A stretch of DNA of 64,000 nt from Citrobacter amalonaticus (GTDB lineage Bacteria > Pseudomonadota > Gammaproteobacteria > Enterobacterales > Enterobacteriaceae): NCBI RefSeq assembly GCF_002918555.1, contig NZ_PQMB01000002.1, positions 1,031,169 to 1,095,168 on the forward strand, in the 5' to 3' direction. Positions 29,368 to 37,755 of this stretch are shown here, piece by piece. A program made the position numbers and the translations under genes. Position 1 is the first letter of the stretch. Each line of letters starts with the position of its first letter. The notes beneath the pieces were generated by a model. The model did not search any database. It saw only the letters and a list, made by a program, of their open reading frames with translations, and was not told the DNA's origin.

Positions 29368-30705
29368 ATGAATATAAAAAACGCGCCGGATCTCACCCCG
29401 CATTTCGCACTGCAGGGAAACCAGCCATTCAAAGATCGCCGTGCCACGATGCCGTGGCGTGGGGCAATCCCTGTCGCAAAAGAGCAGCTGTCGCAAACCT
29501 GGCAAAATGTCATCAGCCAGCGCGTTCCTCCCCGCAAAAGACTGGTGTATTTGCATATCCCCTTTTGCGCGACTCATTGTACGTTCTGCGGTTTTTATCA
29601 AAACCGTTTTGAGGAGGATCGCTGCGTCCGCTACACCGATGCCCTCATTCGCGAAATCGAAATGGAAGCGGACAGCGTTCTACATCAGTCAGCACCTGTT
29701 CACGCGGTTTACTTTGGCGGCGGTACGCCTTCAGCGCTGTCAGCACAGGATCTGGCAAAGATCATCACCGTGCTAAAGGACAAACTCCCTCTGGCACCGG
29801 ACTGTGAGATCACGATTGAAGGCCGGGTTCTTAACTTTGACGATAACCGAATTGACGCTTGCCTGGATGCGGGCGCAAACCGCTTCTCCATTGGTATTCA
29901 ATCTTTTAACAGCAAAATTCGGAAGAAGATGGCCCGGACTTCAGATGGCCCAACGGCCAGGGCTTTTATGCAAGAACTGGTGAAACGAGACCGCGCGGCG
30001 GTAGTGTGCGATCTGCTTTTCGGTCTGCCGGGGCAAGATGCAAAACTATGGGGAGAAGATCTGGCGATCGCCCGTGATATTGGCCTCGACGGTGTTGACC
30101 TCTATGCCCTTAATCTGCTCCCCAATACGCCACTGGGCAAAGCCGTAGAGAATGGACGGACTACCGTTCCTTCTCCGGCAGAACGTCGCGATCTCTACCT
30201 TCAGGGTTGTGATTTCATGGACGCTGCGGGCTGGCGTTGTATCAGCAACAGCCACTGGGCGCATACAACGCGCGAGCGCAACCTGTACAACCTTCTCATT
30301 AAACAGGGAGCCGACTGCCTGGCATTTGGTTCTGGAGCGGGTGGCTCGGTGAACGGTTACTCCTGGATGGTTGAACGTAACCTTACAGCCTGGCATGAGG
30401 CCATCGCCGCCGGGAAAAAACCGCTAATGATGATGATGCGTACCGCCGAACCCGGCTTCCAGTGGCGACATACCCTCCAGGCCGGTGTCGAAACGGCGCG
30501 CATCTCCCTGGATGAACTGACACCTCATGCCGAAAAATTAGCCCCGTTACTGTCCCAGTGGCATCAGGCGGGATTGACCAGTGATTCCTCAACGTGTCTG
30601 CGTCTGACCAATGAAGGCCGCTTCTGGGCAAGCAATATTTTGCAGTCTCTTGATGAACTGATTCAGGAACTTAACGCACCGCGTATTGCGGTAGAGAAAC
30701 CATAA
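29368..30705 (+). CDS. chuW: Radical-SAM haem-opening enzyme ChuW/HutW
   Basis: A 445-residue relative of oxygen-independent coproporphyrinogen oxidase (HemN family). The iron-sulfur cluster motif C-X3-C-X2-C is in FCATHCTFCGFY (about residue 70). ChuW of pathogenic E. coli opens haem without oxygen, releasing iron and the linear tetrapyrrole anaerobilin. Length equals ChuW, and it keeps its place between chuT and chuX. The usual next enzyme, ChuY, is deleted in this operon. Confidence 0.9.
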   Translation: MNIKNAPDLTPHFALQGNQPFKDRRATMPWRGAIPVAKEQLSQTWQNVISQRVPPRKRLVYLHIPFCATHCTFCGFYQNRFEEDRCVRYTDALIREIEMEADSVLHQSAPVHAVYFGGGTPSALSAQDLAKIITVLKDKLPLAPDCEITIEGRVLNFDDNRIDACLDAGANRFSIGIQSFNSKIRKKMARTSDGPTARAFMQELVKRDRAAVVCDLLFGLPGQDAKLWGEDLAIARDIGLDGVDLYALNLLPNTPLGKAVENGRTTVPSPAERRDLYLQGCDFMDAAGWRCISNSHWAHTTRERNLYNLLIKQGADCLAFGSGAGGSVNGYSWMVERNLTAWHEAIAAGKKPLMMMMRTAEPGFQWRHTLQAGVETARISLDELTPHAEKLAPLLSQWHQAGLTSDSSTCLRLTNEGRFWASNILQSLDELIQELNAPRIAVEKP

Positions 30706-30713
30706 CAGGAGTA

Positions 30714-31211
30714 ATGATGAGCCACGTCTCTTTACAGGATTTTTTGAAGACTGAGCCGGACGGTACGCTGGAAGCTATCGCCGATCAATACAACACCACG
30801 CTACTGGAAGTAGTACAAAACTTGCCCTCCCCGACGGTTGTTTCGGGCGATAAGTTTGACACCGTTTGGGAGACCGTCAGCGAGTGGGGCAAAGTCACCA
30901 CCCTGGTCCATACTGCTGATGTTATCCTCGAGTTTACGGGCGAACTACCTTCCGGATTTCACCGCCACGGCTACTTTAACCTGCGTGGTAAAAAAGGGAT
31001 GACGGGACACATCAAGGCTGAGAACTGCACGCATATCGCCTTGATTGAACGTAAATTTATGGGGATGGACACCGCGTCTGTTCTCTTCTTTAACAAAGCA
31101 GATAGCGCCATGTTTAAAATTTTCCTGGGTCGGGATGAACATCGTCAGTTACTGAGTGAACAGGTTCAGCGTTTCCACGCGCTGGCTGCATCGCTTAAGA
31201 AAGATGCCTGA
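30714..31211 (+). CDS. chuX: Haem-utilisation carrier ChuX/HutX
   Basis: A 165-residue cytosolic protein of the HutX/ChuX family, which binds haem and is thought to traffic it to ChuW or ChuS. The core FHRHGYFNLRGKKGMTGHI and the later ALIERKFMGMDTASVLFFN are family signatures. Two ATGs are adjacent (30714 and 30717) after AGGAG; the second would match the usual 164-residue form. Its stop TGA overlaps the ATG of the chuY remnant. Confidence 0.9.
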   Translation: MMSHVSLQDFLKTEPDGTLEAIADQYNTTLLEVVQNLPSPTVVSGDKFDTVWETVSEWGKVTTLVHTADVILEFTGELPSGFHRHGYFNLRGKKGMTGHIKAENCTHIALIERKFMGMDTASVLFFNKADSAMFKIFLGRDEHRQLLSEQVQRFHALAASLKKDA

Positions 31212-31339
31212 TGACACCGTGGTTACTCTTTGGTGCGGGCGGAAGCGGCGTTGGCGCACATATTCATGAACTGGCTAATGCGCCTGGCCTGAATAATCAG
31301 ATCTACAGTCTGATTGAGCCTGAACTTAAACCGGCGTAA
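31211..31339 (+). pseudogene. chuY: chuY remnant, in-frame internal deletion
   Basis: A 42-codon open frame starts on the ATG that overlaps the chuX stop. It reads MTPWLLFGAGGSGVGAH, the glycine-rich nucleotide-binding start of ChuY, and then directly IHELANAPGLNNQIYSLIEP, which fits the C-terminus of the same family. About 160 residues of the middle are missing without a frame change. Intact ChuY is an NAD(P)H-dependent anaerobilin reductase of about 200 residues. The short product cannot hold a Rossmann domain and is presumably inactive, while coupling of translation along the operon is kept. Confidence 0.75.
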
Positions 31340-31390
31340 TCCCCTGGCGGCGCAGGATATCCGCGCCGCAAAGACGTAATGGAGTTTTGC

Positions 31391-32383
31391 GTGCTCAAGG
31401 ATTCACTCTCTTCCATCAGCATATTGACAGGTCTTTCACTCCTGCTGATCGCTCTGATGCTATTCGGTGCCAGTCAGGGGGCGTTGAATATCACTTTCAG
31501 CGCCCTTTTTGATGAGGAGTATCGGGGCATATGGTTGAACATTCGTCTGCCGCGCGTGTTGCTGGCAGTACTGGTTGGCGCCGCACTGGCAACGGCAGGC
31601 GCTATCATGCAGGGACTTTTTCGCAATCCGATGGCCGACCCTGGGCTACTTGGCGTTAGCAGTGGTTCTGCGTTAATGGTCGGGGTGGCTATCGTTCTCC
31701 CGTTCTCCTTACCGGTTGTTCTGGTGCTGTATGAGCAGATGATTTTTGCCGTTGCGGGCAGCATGGTGGTCTGCACCATCATTTTCCTGATCGGCCAACG
31801 CCACCGTCATGGCGGCATGATGCAATTGTTATTGGTCGGAATCGCCATCAACGCGCTGTGTGGCGCAGCCATTGGCGTGCTGAGCTATATTGGCGATGAC
31901 CAGCAGCTTCGTCAGTTGACCCTGTGGATGATGGGATATCTTGGCCAGGCGCAGTGGCCTACGCTGCTGGTCGCCAGTTCATTTATACTGCCGGGTATTG
32001 CGGCAACGACCTGTCTCGCCGGAACGTTGAATCTGCTGCAGCTTGGCGATGAAGAAGCCCACTACCTCGGTGTAAATGTGAAACGTAAACACCAGCAGCT
32101 GCTGTTACTCAGTTCACTACTGACAGGAGCCGCCGTTTCGGTGAGCGGCGTTATCGGCTTTATCGGTCTGGTGATCCCCCATCTCATCAGAATGACCACC
32201 GGGGCCGATCATCGCTGGCTTATCCCCTGTTCCGCGCTGGCCGGAGCCTGTTTACTCCTGATTGCCGATACCCTGGCCCGCACGCTGGTTCAGCCTGCCG
32301 AAATGCCTGTTGGGTTGTTGACCAGTCTGATCGGCGGCCCCTGGTTTCTGTGGCTGATATTGCGCAGTCGGAGGACGTCATGA
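31391..32383 (+). CDS. chuU: Haem ABC transporter permease ChuU/HmuU
   Basis: A FecCD/BtuC-type permease of about 330 residues with roughly ten membrane helices. Typical family segments: [35 protein letters not shown], and [13 protein letters not shown] (the coupling region). With ChuT and ChuV it moves haem into the cytosol. I favour GTG 31391, which has GGAG six bases before it; ATG 31379 in the same frame has no ribosome site. It overlaps chuV by four bases (ATGA). Confidence 0.88.
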   Translation: MLKDSLSSISILTGLSLLLIALMLFGASQGALNITFSALFDEEYRGIWLNIRLPRVLLAVLVGAALATAGAIMQGLFRNPMADPGLLGVSSGSALMVGVAIVLPFSLPVVLVLYEQMIFAVAGSMVVCTIIFLIGQRHRHGGMMQLLLVGIAINALCGAAIGVLSYIGDDQQLRQLTLWMMGYLGQAQWPTLLVASSFILPGIAATTCLAGTLNLLQLGDEEAHYLGVNVKRKHQQLLLLSSLLTGAAVSVSGVIGFIGLVIPHLIRMTTGADHRWLIPCSALAGACLLLIADTLARTLVQPAEMPVGLLTSLIGGPWFLWLILRSRRTS

Positions 32384-33150
32384 TCCGTGCTGAAAATCTG
32401 GTTTATAGCCTGCAGGGAAGACGTCTGACGGATGACGTTTCGCTGGACTTGCCGGGTGGAGAAATCGTGGCCATTTTGGGCCCGAATGGCGCAGGAAAAT
32501 CCACGCTACTGCGTCAGTTAACCGGCTATCTGCAGCCGCATAGCGGACATTGCACGTTACTGGGCAGACCGCTGAAAGAATGGTCAATCACCGGGCTGGC
32601 AAAAACCCGCGCGGTGATGCGTCAGAACAGCCACATGGCCTTTCCGTTTAGCGTACAGGAAGTGATCCGCATGGGCAGGCATCCTCACCGTACACGTAAT
32701 CCTCATGACGAAACTGCGCAGATCATGGCGTTGTGTGATTGCCAGGATCTGGCCTCCCGCAACTACCGACAGCTATCCGGCGGCGAACAGCAGCGGGTAC
32801 AGCTGGCGCGTTTACTGGTCCAGCTGTGGGAAGCCATCCCCTCACCTAAGTGGTTATTTCTTGATGAGCCGACCTCAGCACTGGATATTCACCACCAGCA
32901 GCATCTTTTTCGTTTATTGCGCCAGCTGGTGAACGAGCGGCAGTTCAATGTTTGCTGCGTACTGCACGATCTCAATCTTGCCGCACGCTACGCCGATCGC
33001 GTGGTGCTGATGGATAAAGGCAGGGTTGTCGATAATGGTAAACCGCAGGAAGTGTTGAAACAGACCGCCTTAAAAGCACTCTACGGTGCTGATATCACAG
33101 TTATAAACAATCCATCCGCTGACTCACCGCTGATCGTCCTTGATCGCTAA
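32380..33150 (+). CDS. chuV: Haem ABC transporter ATPase ChuV/HmuV
   Basis: A 256-residue ATPase of the FecE/HmuV type. Walker [10 protein letters not shown], signature [13 protein letters not shown], Walker [13 protein letters not shown] and switch LHDLN are present. It powers ChuTU haem import and is the last gene of the operon. Start ATG 32380 follows GGAGG and overlaps the chuU stop; a longer frame from 32350 lies in chuU. Confidence 0.9.
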   Translation: MIRAENLVYSLQGRRLTDDVSLDLPGGEIVAILGPNGAGKSTLLRQLTGYLQPHSGHCTLLGRPLKEWSITGLAKTRAVMRQNSHMAFPFSVQEVIRMGRHPHRTRNPHDETAQIMALCDCQDLASRNYRQLSGGEQQRVQLARLLVQLWEAIPSPKWLFLDEPTSALDIHHQQHLFRLLRQLVNERQFNVCCVLHDLNLAARYADRVVLMDKGRVVDNGKPQEVLKQTALKALYGADITVINNPSADSPLIVLDR

Positions 33151-33245
33151 ACATTGCTGATCATCGAAACCGGTGCTCCATTTTCTGTAACAATTGCCTG
33201 TTATAAGTGATCGCTTTCGCAATTTTGACTCTTTCATCTGGTCAT

Positions 33246-33301
33246 TCTACGCGGGTAGATTTATTAATCTGCGATAAAAATATAATATCTACGCGAGTAG
33301 A
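33246..33301 (+). promoter_or_regulatory. Paired palindromic operators around the MFS-LacI promoter
   Basis: TCTACGCGGGTAGA (33246-33259) and TCTACGCGAGTAGA (33288-33301) are two almost identical 14-bp palindromes with centres 42 bp apart, four helical turns. A TATAAT box (33281-33286) lies just before the second. This is the layout of a LacI-family repressor binding two operators with DNA looping; the LacI-type gene downstream is the likely ligand. The transporter starts 55 bases after the second site. Confidence 0.75.
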
Positions 33302-33356
33302 ACGTGAAGAGTATAAACCTGCGACTTACGTCGACAGCTAACTTCAAGGAGTTCTT

Positions 33357-34751
33357 ATGAACACACATTCATCCTCTGTTCCCCTGACGGACGGCCAACA
33401 GGCAGCTCAGGAGCGACTCGAAACCCCCGAGGGACGCCGCGAATTCTGGCGAGCCACATTTTCCTGCTGGTTAGGTACCACAATGGAATATGCCGATTTT
33501 GCGCTGTATGGCCTTGCCGCAGGCATTATCTTTGGCGATGTCTTTTTCCCGGAAGCCACACCTGTTATGGCGCTACTTTCCAGCTTCGCCGCCTATTCCG
33601 TTGGGTTTATTGCCCGCCCCATCGGCGCCTTGCTGTTCGGCTGGATAGGCGATCGTCATGGTCGGAAGATTGTCATGGTTATCACCATTGGATTAATGGG
33701 CATGTCAACCATGCTGATAGGCTTAATCCCCAGCTACGCCCAGATTGGCGTCTGGGCGCCGGTATGTCTGGTCATCCTCCGATTTTCCCAGGGTCTGGGA
33801 GCCGGGGCGGAACTTTCCGGTGGTACGGTCATGCTGGGTGAATACGCCCCTGTTAAGCGCCGCGGACTGGTTTCCTCGATTATCGCTCTGGGTTCAAATA
33901 GCGGAACCTTGCTGGCTTCTCTGGTCTGGCTCATCGTCCTGCAAATGGATAAAGACGCCCTGCTGAGCTGGGGATGGCGTATTCCTTTTCTTTGCAGCAT
34001 TCTCATCGCCGCGGCAGCATTATTCATTCGTCGTCATATGCGTGAAACGCCCGTTTTCGAGCGGCAAAAAGCGCTCCTGCAGGCCGAGCGAGAAAAAGCC
34101 CTTCGCCAGGGACAGGTGCAACAGCAGCATGACACGCGTAGCTTCTGGAAACGCACCCGGGCGTTCTGGACCATGGTTGGATTACGTATTGGTGAAAATG
34201 GCCCTTCCTACCTGGCCCAGGGATTTATCATTGGCTATGTCGCTAAAGTGCTGATGGTAGATAAATCTGTACCGACCGTGGCAGTGTTTATCGCATCGGT
34301 TCTGGGATTCGCCATTATTCCGCTGGCGGGATGGCTTTCCGATCGCTTTGGCAGACGCATCATCTATCGTTGGTTCTGCCTGTTGCTGATCCTGTACGCA
34401 TTCCCGGCATTCATGCTGCTGGACTCTCGTGAGCCGTGGATTGTGATCCCGACGATCGTTACCGGGATGGGCCTCGCTTCACTGGGCATTTTCGGCGTTC
34501 AGGCTGCGTGGGGCGTGGAGCTTTTCGGCGTGACCAACCGTTATACCAAAATGGCATTTGCGAAAGAGTTAGGTTCCATTATGTCTGGCGGTACCGCGCC
34601 GCTTGTCGCCTCTGCGCTGCTCTCGTTTTACGGACACTGGTGGCCTATCGCCGTCTATTTCGCCCTGATGGCCACAGTTGGGCTGGTGACCACTTTCTTC
34701 GCGCCGGAGACCCGCGGGCGGGATCTCAACCTGCCCGAGGATGCAATTTGA
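33357..34751 (+). CDS. MFS transporter, metabolite:H+ symporter family
   Basis: A 464-residue inner-membrane protein with about 12 helices and a long N-terminal cytosolic stretch. GWIGDRHGRKIVM is the MFS motif between helices 2 and 3, and GAGAELSGGTVMLGEY is typical of the MHS subfamily (shikimate, proline/betaine, alpha-ketoglutarate carriers). A second GWLSDRFGRR motif sits in the C-terminal half. The linked nucleoside hydrolase suggests a nucleoside or related compound as substrate, but that is inference. It is the first gene behind the paired operators. Confidence 0.85.
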   Translation: MNTHSSSVPLTDGQQAAQERLETPEGRREFWRATFSCWLGTTMEYADFALYGLAAGIIFGDVFFPEATPVMALLSSFAAYSVGFIARPIGALLFGWIGDRHGRKIVMVITIGLMGMSTMLIGLIPSYAQIGVWAPVCLVILRFSQGLGAGAELSGGTVMLGEYAPVKRRGLVSSIIALGSNSGTLLASLVWLIVLQMDKDALLSWGWRIPFLCSILIAAAALFIRRHMRETPVFERQKALLQAEREKALRQGQVQQQHDTRSFWKRTRAFWTMVGLRIGENGPSYLAQGFIIGYVAKVLMVDKSVPTVAVFIASVLGFAIIPLAGWLSDRFGRRIIYRWFCLLLILYAFPAFMLLDSREPWIVIPTIVTGMGLASLGIFGVQAAWGVELFGVTNRYTKMAFAKELGSIMSGGTAPLVASALLSFYGHWWPIAVYFALMATVGLVTTFFAPETRGRDLNLPEDAI

Positions 34752-34857
34752 GGCCTGAGAACGTGGGATGCGCGTTCTTTACCAAAGATTTTTGGGTCAT
34801 AACGCCTTATGCTGTCTGGAAAAAAGATGACTCTGAACACAATCAGGTAGGTGCCTC

Positions 34858-35889
34858 GTGACCCAATCACATTCGCAACGCGTAACACGTTCTGACGTGG
34901 CAAAAGAGGCGGGAACGTCCGTCGCTGTCGTGAGTTACGTTATTAATAATGGTCCGCGCCCCGTTGCCGAAGCGACCCGACAGCGCGTGTTGCAGGCCAT
35001 TAAAAAAACCGGCTATCGCCCCAATGGTATCGCGCGTGCTCTGGCCTCAGGGAGCACGCAAACCTATGGGCTTGTCGCACCGGATATCTCGAATCCGTTT
35101 ATTGCTTCGATGGCGCATGCCTTGCAACGCGAAGCATTTGCTGATGGCAAAGTCCTCCTGCTGGGCGATGCGGGCGACAGCAGCGGCCGTGAACGTGAAC
35201 TTATCAATAATATGCTGAATCGTCAGGTGGACGGGCTGATCTACACCAGCGTTGATCGGCATCCTTATATTGAGTTGATTCAGGAGAGCGCCACCCCTTG
35301 CGTCATGCTCGATCGCGTGGATCCCGGGCTCAACGTCAGCGTTATCCAGGTGGATGAACAGCTGGCGGCCATGCAGGTCACGAAGCATCTTATCGATCAC
35401 GGCTACCGTGACATCGGGATTATTTGCGGCCCGCGTGAAATGTTGAATACCCAGGATCGTATCCGGGGATGGCAGCGGGCGCTGGAAGATTCTTCGCTGG
35501 TGGTCAATCCTTGCTGGATTTTTTCGACCAACTATACCCGCGCCGGAGGTTACGAGGCGACAAAGCGCATGTTGCAAGGCCAGTTGCCACGAGCCGTGTT
35601 CGCGACCAATGAACAGCAGGCTCTCGGTTGTTTGCGCGCGCTGGCGGAGCAAGGCCTGCGCGTTCCGCAGGATGTGGCATTGGTCTGCTTTAACGCAACG
35701 CAAGAATCGGCTTATAACGTCCCGTCCTTAACCGCCGTTCGACAGCCTGTCGACAAAATGGCCCGTGCGGCAATCGACATGCTGAAAAACTGGGATGGAA
35801 AGGTTCGCCGCGTTGAATTTGAGTTTTATTTACGAGTAGGAGAGTCGTGTGGCTGCCAGGGACATGAAGTACAACCCGAGACAAAGTAA
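34858..35889 (+). CDS. LacI-family transcriptional regulator
   Basis: A 343-residue repressor. The N-terminal helix-turn-helix and hinge run through TRSDVAKEAGTSVAVVSYVI and GYRPNGIARALASG, followed by a periplasmic-binding-type sugar/nucleoside effector domain (YGLVAPDISNPFIASMAHAL). Start is GTG 34858 with AGGTAGG upstream. It is in the same operon as the MFS and nucleoside hydrolase genes and probably binds the paired palindromes at 33246-33301, repressing its own operon. Residues in the effector pocket resemble CytR/PurR-type proteins in general layout, but I cannot name the ligand. Confidence 0.87.
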   Translation: MTQSHSQRVTRSDVAKEAGTSVAVVSYVINNGPRPVAEATRQRVLQAIKKTGYRPNGIARALASGSTQTYGLVAPDISNPFIASMAHALQREAFADGKVLLLGDAGDSSGRERELINNMLNRQVDGLIYTSVDRHPYIELIQESATPCVMLDRVDPGLNVSVIQVDEQLAAMQVTKHLIDHGYRDIGIICGPREMLNTQDRIRGWQRALEDSSLVVNPCWIFSTNYTRAGGYEATKRMLQGQLPRAVFATNEQQALGCLRALAEQGLRVPQDVALVCFNATQESAYNVPSLTAVRQPVDKMARAAIDMLKNWDGKVRRVEFEFYLRVGESCGCQGHEVQPETK

Positions 35890-36883
35890 AAATGAACCGA
35901 TGCGCGTCATTATCGACTGCGATCCGGGCAATGGCGTTCCCGGAGCCAATATCGATGACGGACTGGCGCTGGCGCTGGCGATTGCCGCGCCGCAGCTCTC
36001 TCTGGAGATGATCACCACCGTTGCAGGAAATACCCCTGTCGAAATCGGATATGCGGTCGCTAAAGATCTCGTTCAGCGATTAGATATTCCCGTTTCTGTT
36101 TACCGTGGCGCCTCGCGCGCGCTCAGAGAAGATCCGCTGCCGTGGCGGGAAAAACTCGATCACGGAGTCGATCAGTTTGGCTTACGGCAGCTCTGGTCGG
36201 ATGTCCCCGCGCCAGCGGCGTGCCAGACGGTTCCCCCCCATGCGCCTGAGGCGATAGGTGAACGGATATGTAGCAATCCCGGCGAGATCACCCTGGTTGC
36301 CACAGGCCCACTGACCAACGTCGCCATTGCCCTGCAACTCTATCCGCAGATCGTTCATGCGGTAAAAAATATCGTGGTAATGGGCGGGGTGTTCAATGTG
36401 CCGGGCTACCTGAAAGACACAAATTTTGGTCTGGACCCTGAAGCGGCTCATGCGGTACTCACCAGCGGTGCGCCTGTCACGCTGGTCCCAATGGATGTGA
36501 CGACGAAAACCCAGATGCTCCATGCCGATCTGGATCGTCTGGCTGCGGCTGAAAACGAGCTTAGCCGCTATCTGGAGCAAACCCTTCGCCCGTGGATCAC
36601 ATACTCAATGCAAACCCGCAATCTGCCCGGATGCTGGATCCACGACGTTTTAACCGTCGCCTGGTTACTTGATCCTTCTCTGGCACAGACAGCAGAGGAC
36701 TATCTGGATGTTTCTCTGGAAGGCATCACTCGCGGTATGACCTGTCGCTATGGACGCGAGACATTGCGCCTGGACGTGGGGATCCCCGCCCCCAAAGGGG
36801 CGAAGGTAAAAATTCTGCAGAGCATCGATAACCGGCAACTTCTTTCGCTGATCGAGCGCTATATCCACAATTACGGCGCATAG
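35849..36883 (+). CDS. Nucleoside hydrolase with variant calcium-binding loop
   Basis: A 344-residue hydrolase that would split ribonucleosides into base and ribose. The family DxDPGxDD loop is present as DCDPGNGVPGANIDDGLAL, with a seven-residue insertion between the DPG and the DD; further family motifs are VATGPLTNVA, VVMGGVFNVPG and the Asp-rich IHDVLTVAWLL near residue 255. Start GTG 35849 has AGGAGA upstream and overlaps the repressor by 41 bases, so translation is coupled; a shorter form could begin at MRVIIDCD. Its place after the MFS and LacI genes suggests a purine or pyrimidine nucleoside uptake and catabolism operon. Confidence 0.85.
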   Translation: MAARDMKYNPRQSKNEPMRVIIDCDPGNGVPGANIDDGLALALAIAAPQLSLEMITTVAGNTPVEIGYAVAKDLVQRLDIPVSVYRGASRALREDPLPWREKLDHGVDQFGLRQLWSDVPAPAACQTVPPHAPEAIGERICSNPGEITLVATGPLTNVAIALQLYPQIVHAVKNIVVMGGVFNVPGYLKDTNFGLDPEAAHAVLTSGAPVTLVPMDVTTKTQMLHADLDRLAAAENELSRYLEQTLRPWITYSMQTRNLPGCWIHDVLTVAWLLDPSLAQTAEDYLDVSLEGITRGMTCRYGRETLRLDVGIPAPKGAKVKILQSIDNRQLLSLIERYIHNYGA

Positions 36884-36929
36884 GGTTACGGATCGGGAAA
36901 GGAGGCGTTCGCATACTGTTCGGGGTCGG

Positions 36930-36952
36930 TTTTTCCGGAGGGAAAAATGAAT
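36930..36952 (+). promoter_or_regulatory. Hairpin over the MgtC-family start codon
   Basis: TTTTTCC (36930-36936) can pair with GGAAAAA (36941-36947), leaving GGAG in the loop. The second arm runs into the A of the ATG at 36947, and the ribosome site GGAGGG is in the loop and arm. It could tune translation start. Confidence 0.35.
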
Positions 36953-37660
36953 ACGTTGGCAGTCATCTTATCCGGCGAAGGAGAATCCATTTTAATTACG
37001 CTGGCTAAAATTTGCGTCGCATTTGTTCTGGGTGGAATCATCGGGCTTGAAAGGGAATCAAAAGGAAAGCCCGTCGGATTCAAAACCTGCGTGATTATTT
37101 CAGTAGCCAGCTGCGTCCTGACGATCGTCTCTATTCAGTCAGCAGAGTATTACGCCGAAATCTCTATGAACATACGTAGCGATCCTATGCGCCTGGCCGC
37201 GCAAATTATCAGCGGCGTAGGTTTTCTCGGCGCTGGCGTTATTCTGCATCGCCATGATGACGCCATATCCGGGCTGACAACCGCAGCCATCGTGTGGGCT
37301 TCTGCTGGTGTGGGAATTACCAGCGGCGCCGGTTTTTATCTTCATGCGCTGCTTGCCACCGGGTTATTCCTGCTGGCTATCAAACTCAGCTATTTTGTCA
37401 TCTTTTTACAAACCAAAAATCAGTTACCCGGCAAAGTCAAAATCCGCATTATTCTTGACCAAAAATCAGGACTGCAAACGCTGATAGAAAGTATTAATCA
37501 ACAAAAAAGTATTATTGAGAGTCTGACTATCCGTGATGTTAAAAAGGGAAAAATAGAGGTTAACCTTAAGGTGGTGATTAGAAAAAAAATGACCTTACCC
37601 GAACTGTACAACAACCTTTCTACGCTCGAACACGTTTGCGCTATCGCGCTGGAACACTGA
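36947..37660 (+). CDS. MgtC/SapB-family inner-membrane protein
   Basis: A 237-residue protein with four or five N-terminal helices and a C-terminal soluble domain of ACT-like size. The family core is present: [19 protein letters not shown], then [17 protein letters not shown] and [15 protein letters not shown]. It resembles SapB/YhiD more than Salmonella MgtC (different C-terminus), so the virulence role of MgtC cannot be assumed. It lies 63 bases after the nucleoside hydrolase and just before the CueR-controlled copA promoter, which marks the end of the accessory block. Confidence 0.85.
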   Translation: MNTLAVILSGEGESILITLAKICVAFVLGGIIGLERESKGKPVGFKTCVIISVASCVLTIVSIQSAEYYAEISMNIRSDPMRLAAQIISGVGFLGAGVILHRHDDAISGLTTAAIVWASAGVGITSGAGFYLHALLATGLFLLAIKLSYFVIFLQTKNQLPGKVKIRIILDQKSGLQTLIESINQQKSIIESLTIRDVKKGKIEVNLKVVIRKKMTLPELYNNLSTLEHVCAIALEH

Positions 37661-37684
37661 AAACGCGGGTATCAAACAAACCCC

Positions 37685-37715
37685 TTGACCTTCCCCTTGC
37701 TGGAAGGTTTAACCT
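37685..37715 (+). promoter_or_regulatory. CueR-activated copA promoter
   Basis: -35 TTGACC (37685) and -10 TAACCT (37710) are separated by 19 bp, the long spacer typical of MerR-family targets. Between them ACCTTCC and GGAAGGT (37688-37708) form the perfect 7-bp dyad that CueR binds. It is identical in form to E. coli PcopA. Confidence 0.92.
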
Positions 37716-37755
37716 TTATCACAGTCAGTTAATCCCTGTAATAAAGGAGTGTGTT

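Noticed and set aside
34757-34777. Inverted repeat AGAACG/CGTTCT after the MFS gene as a terminator
   Set aside because: Only six pairs and no T run; the repressor probably belongs to the same transcript.
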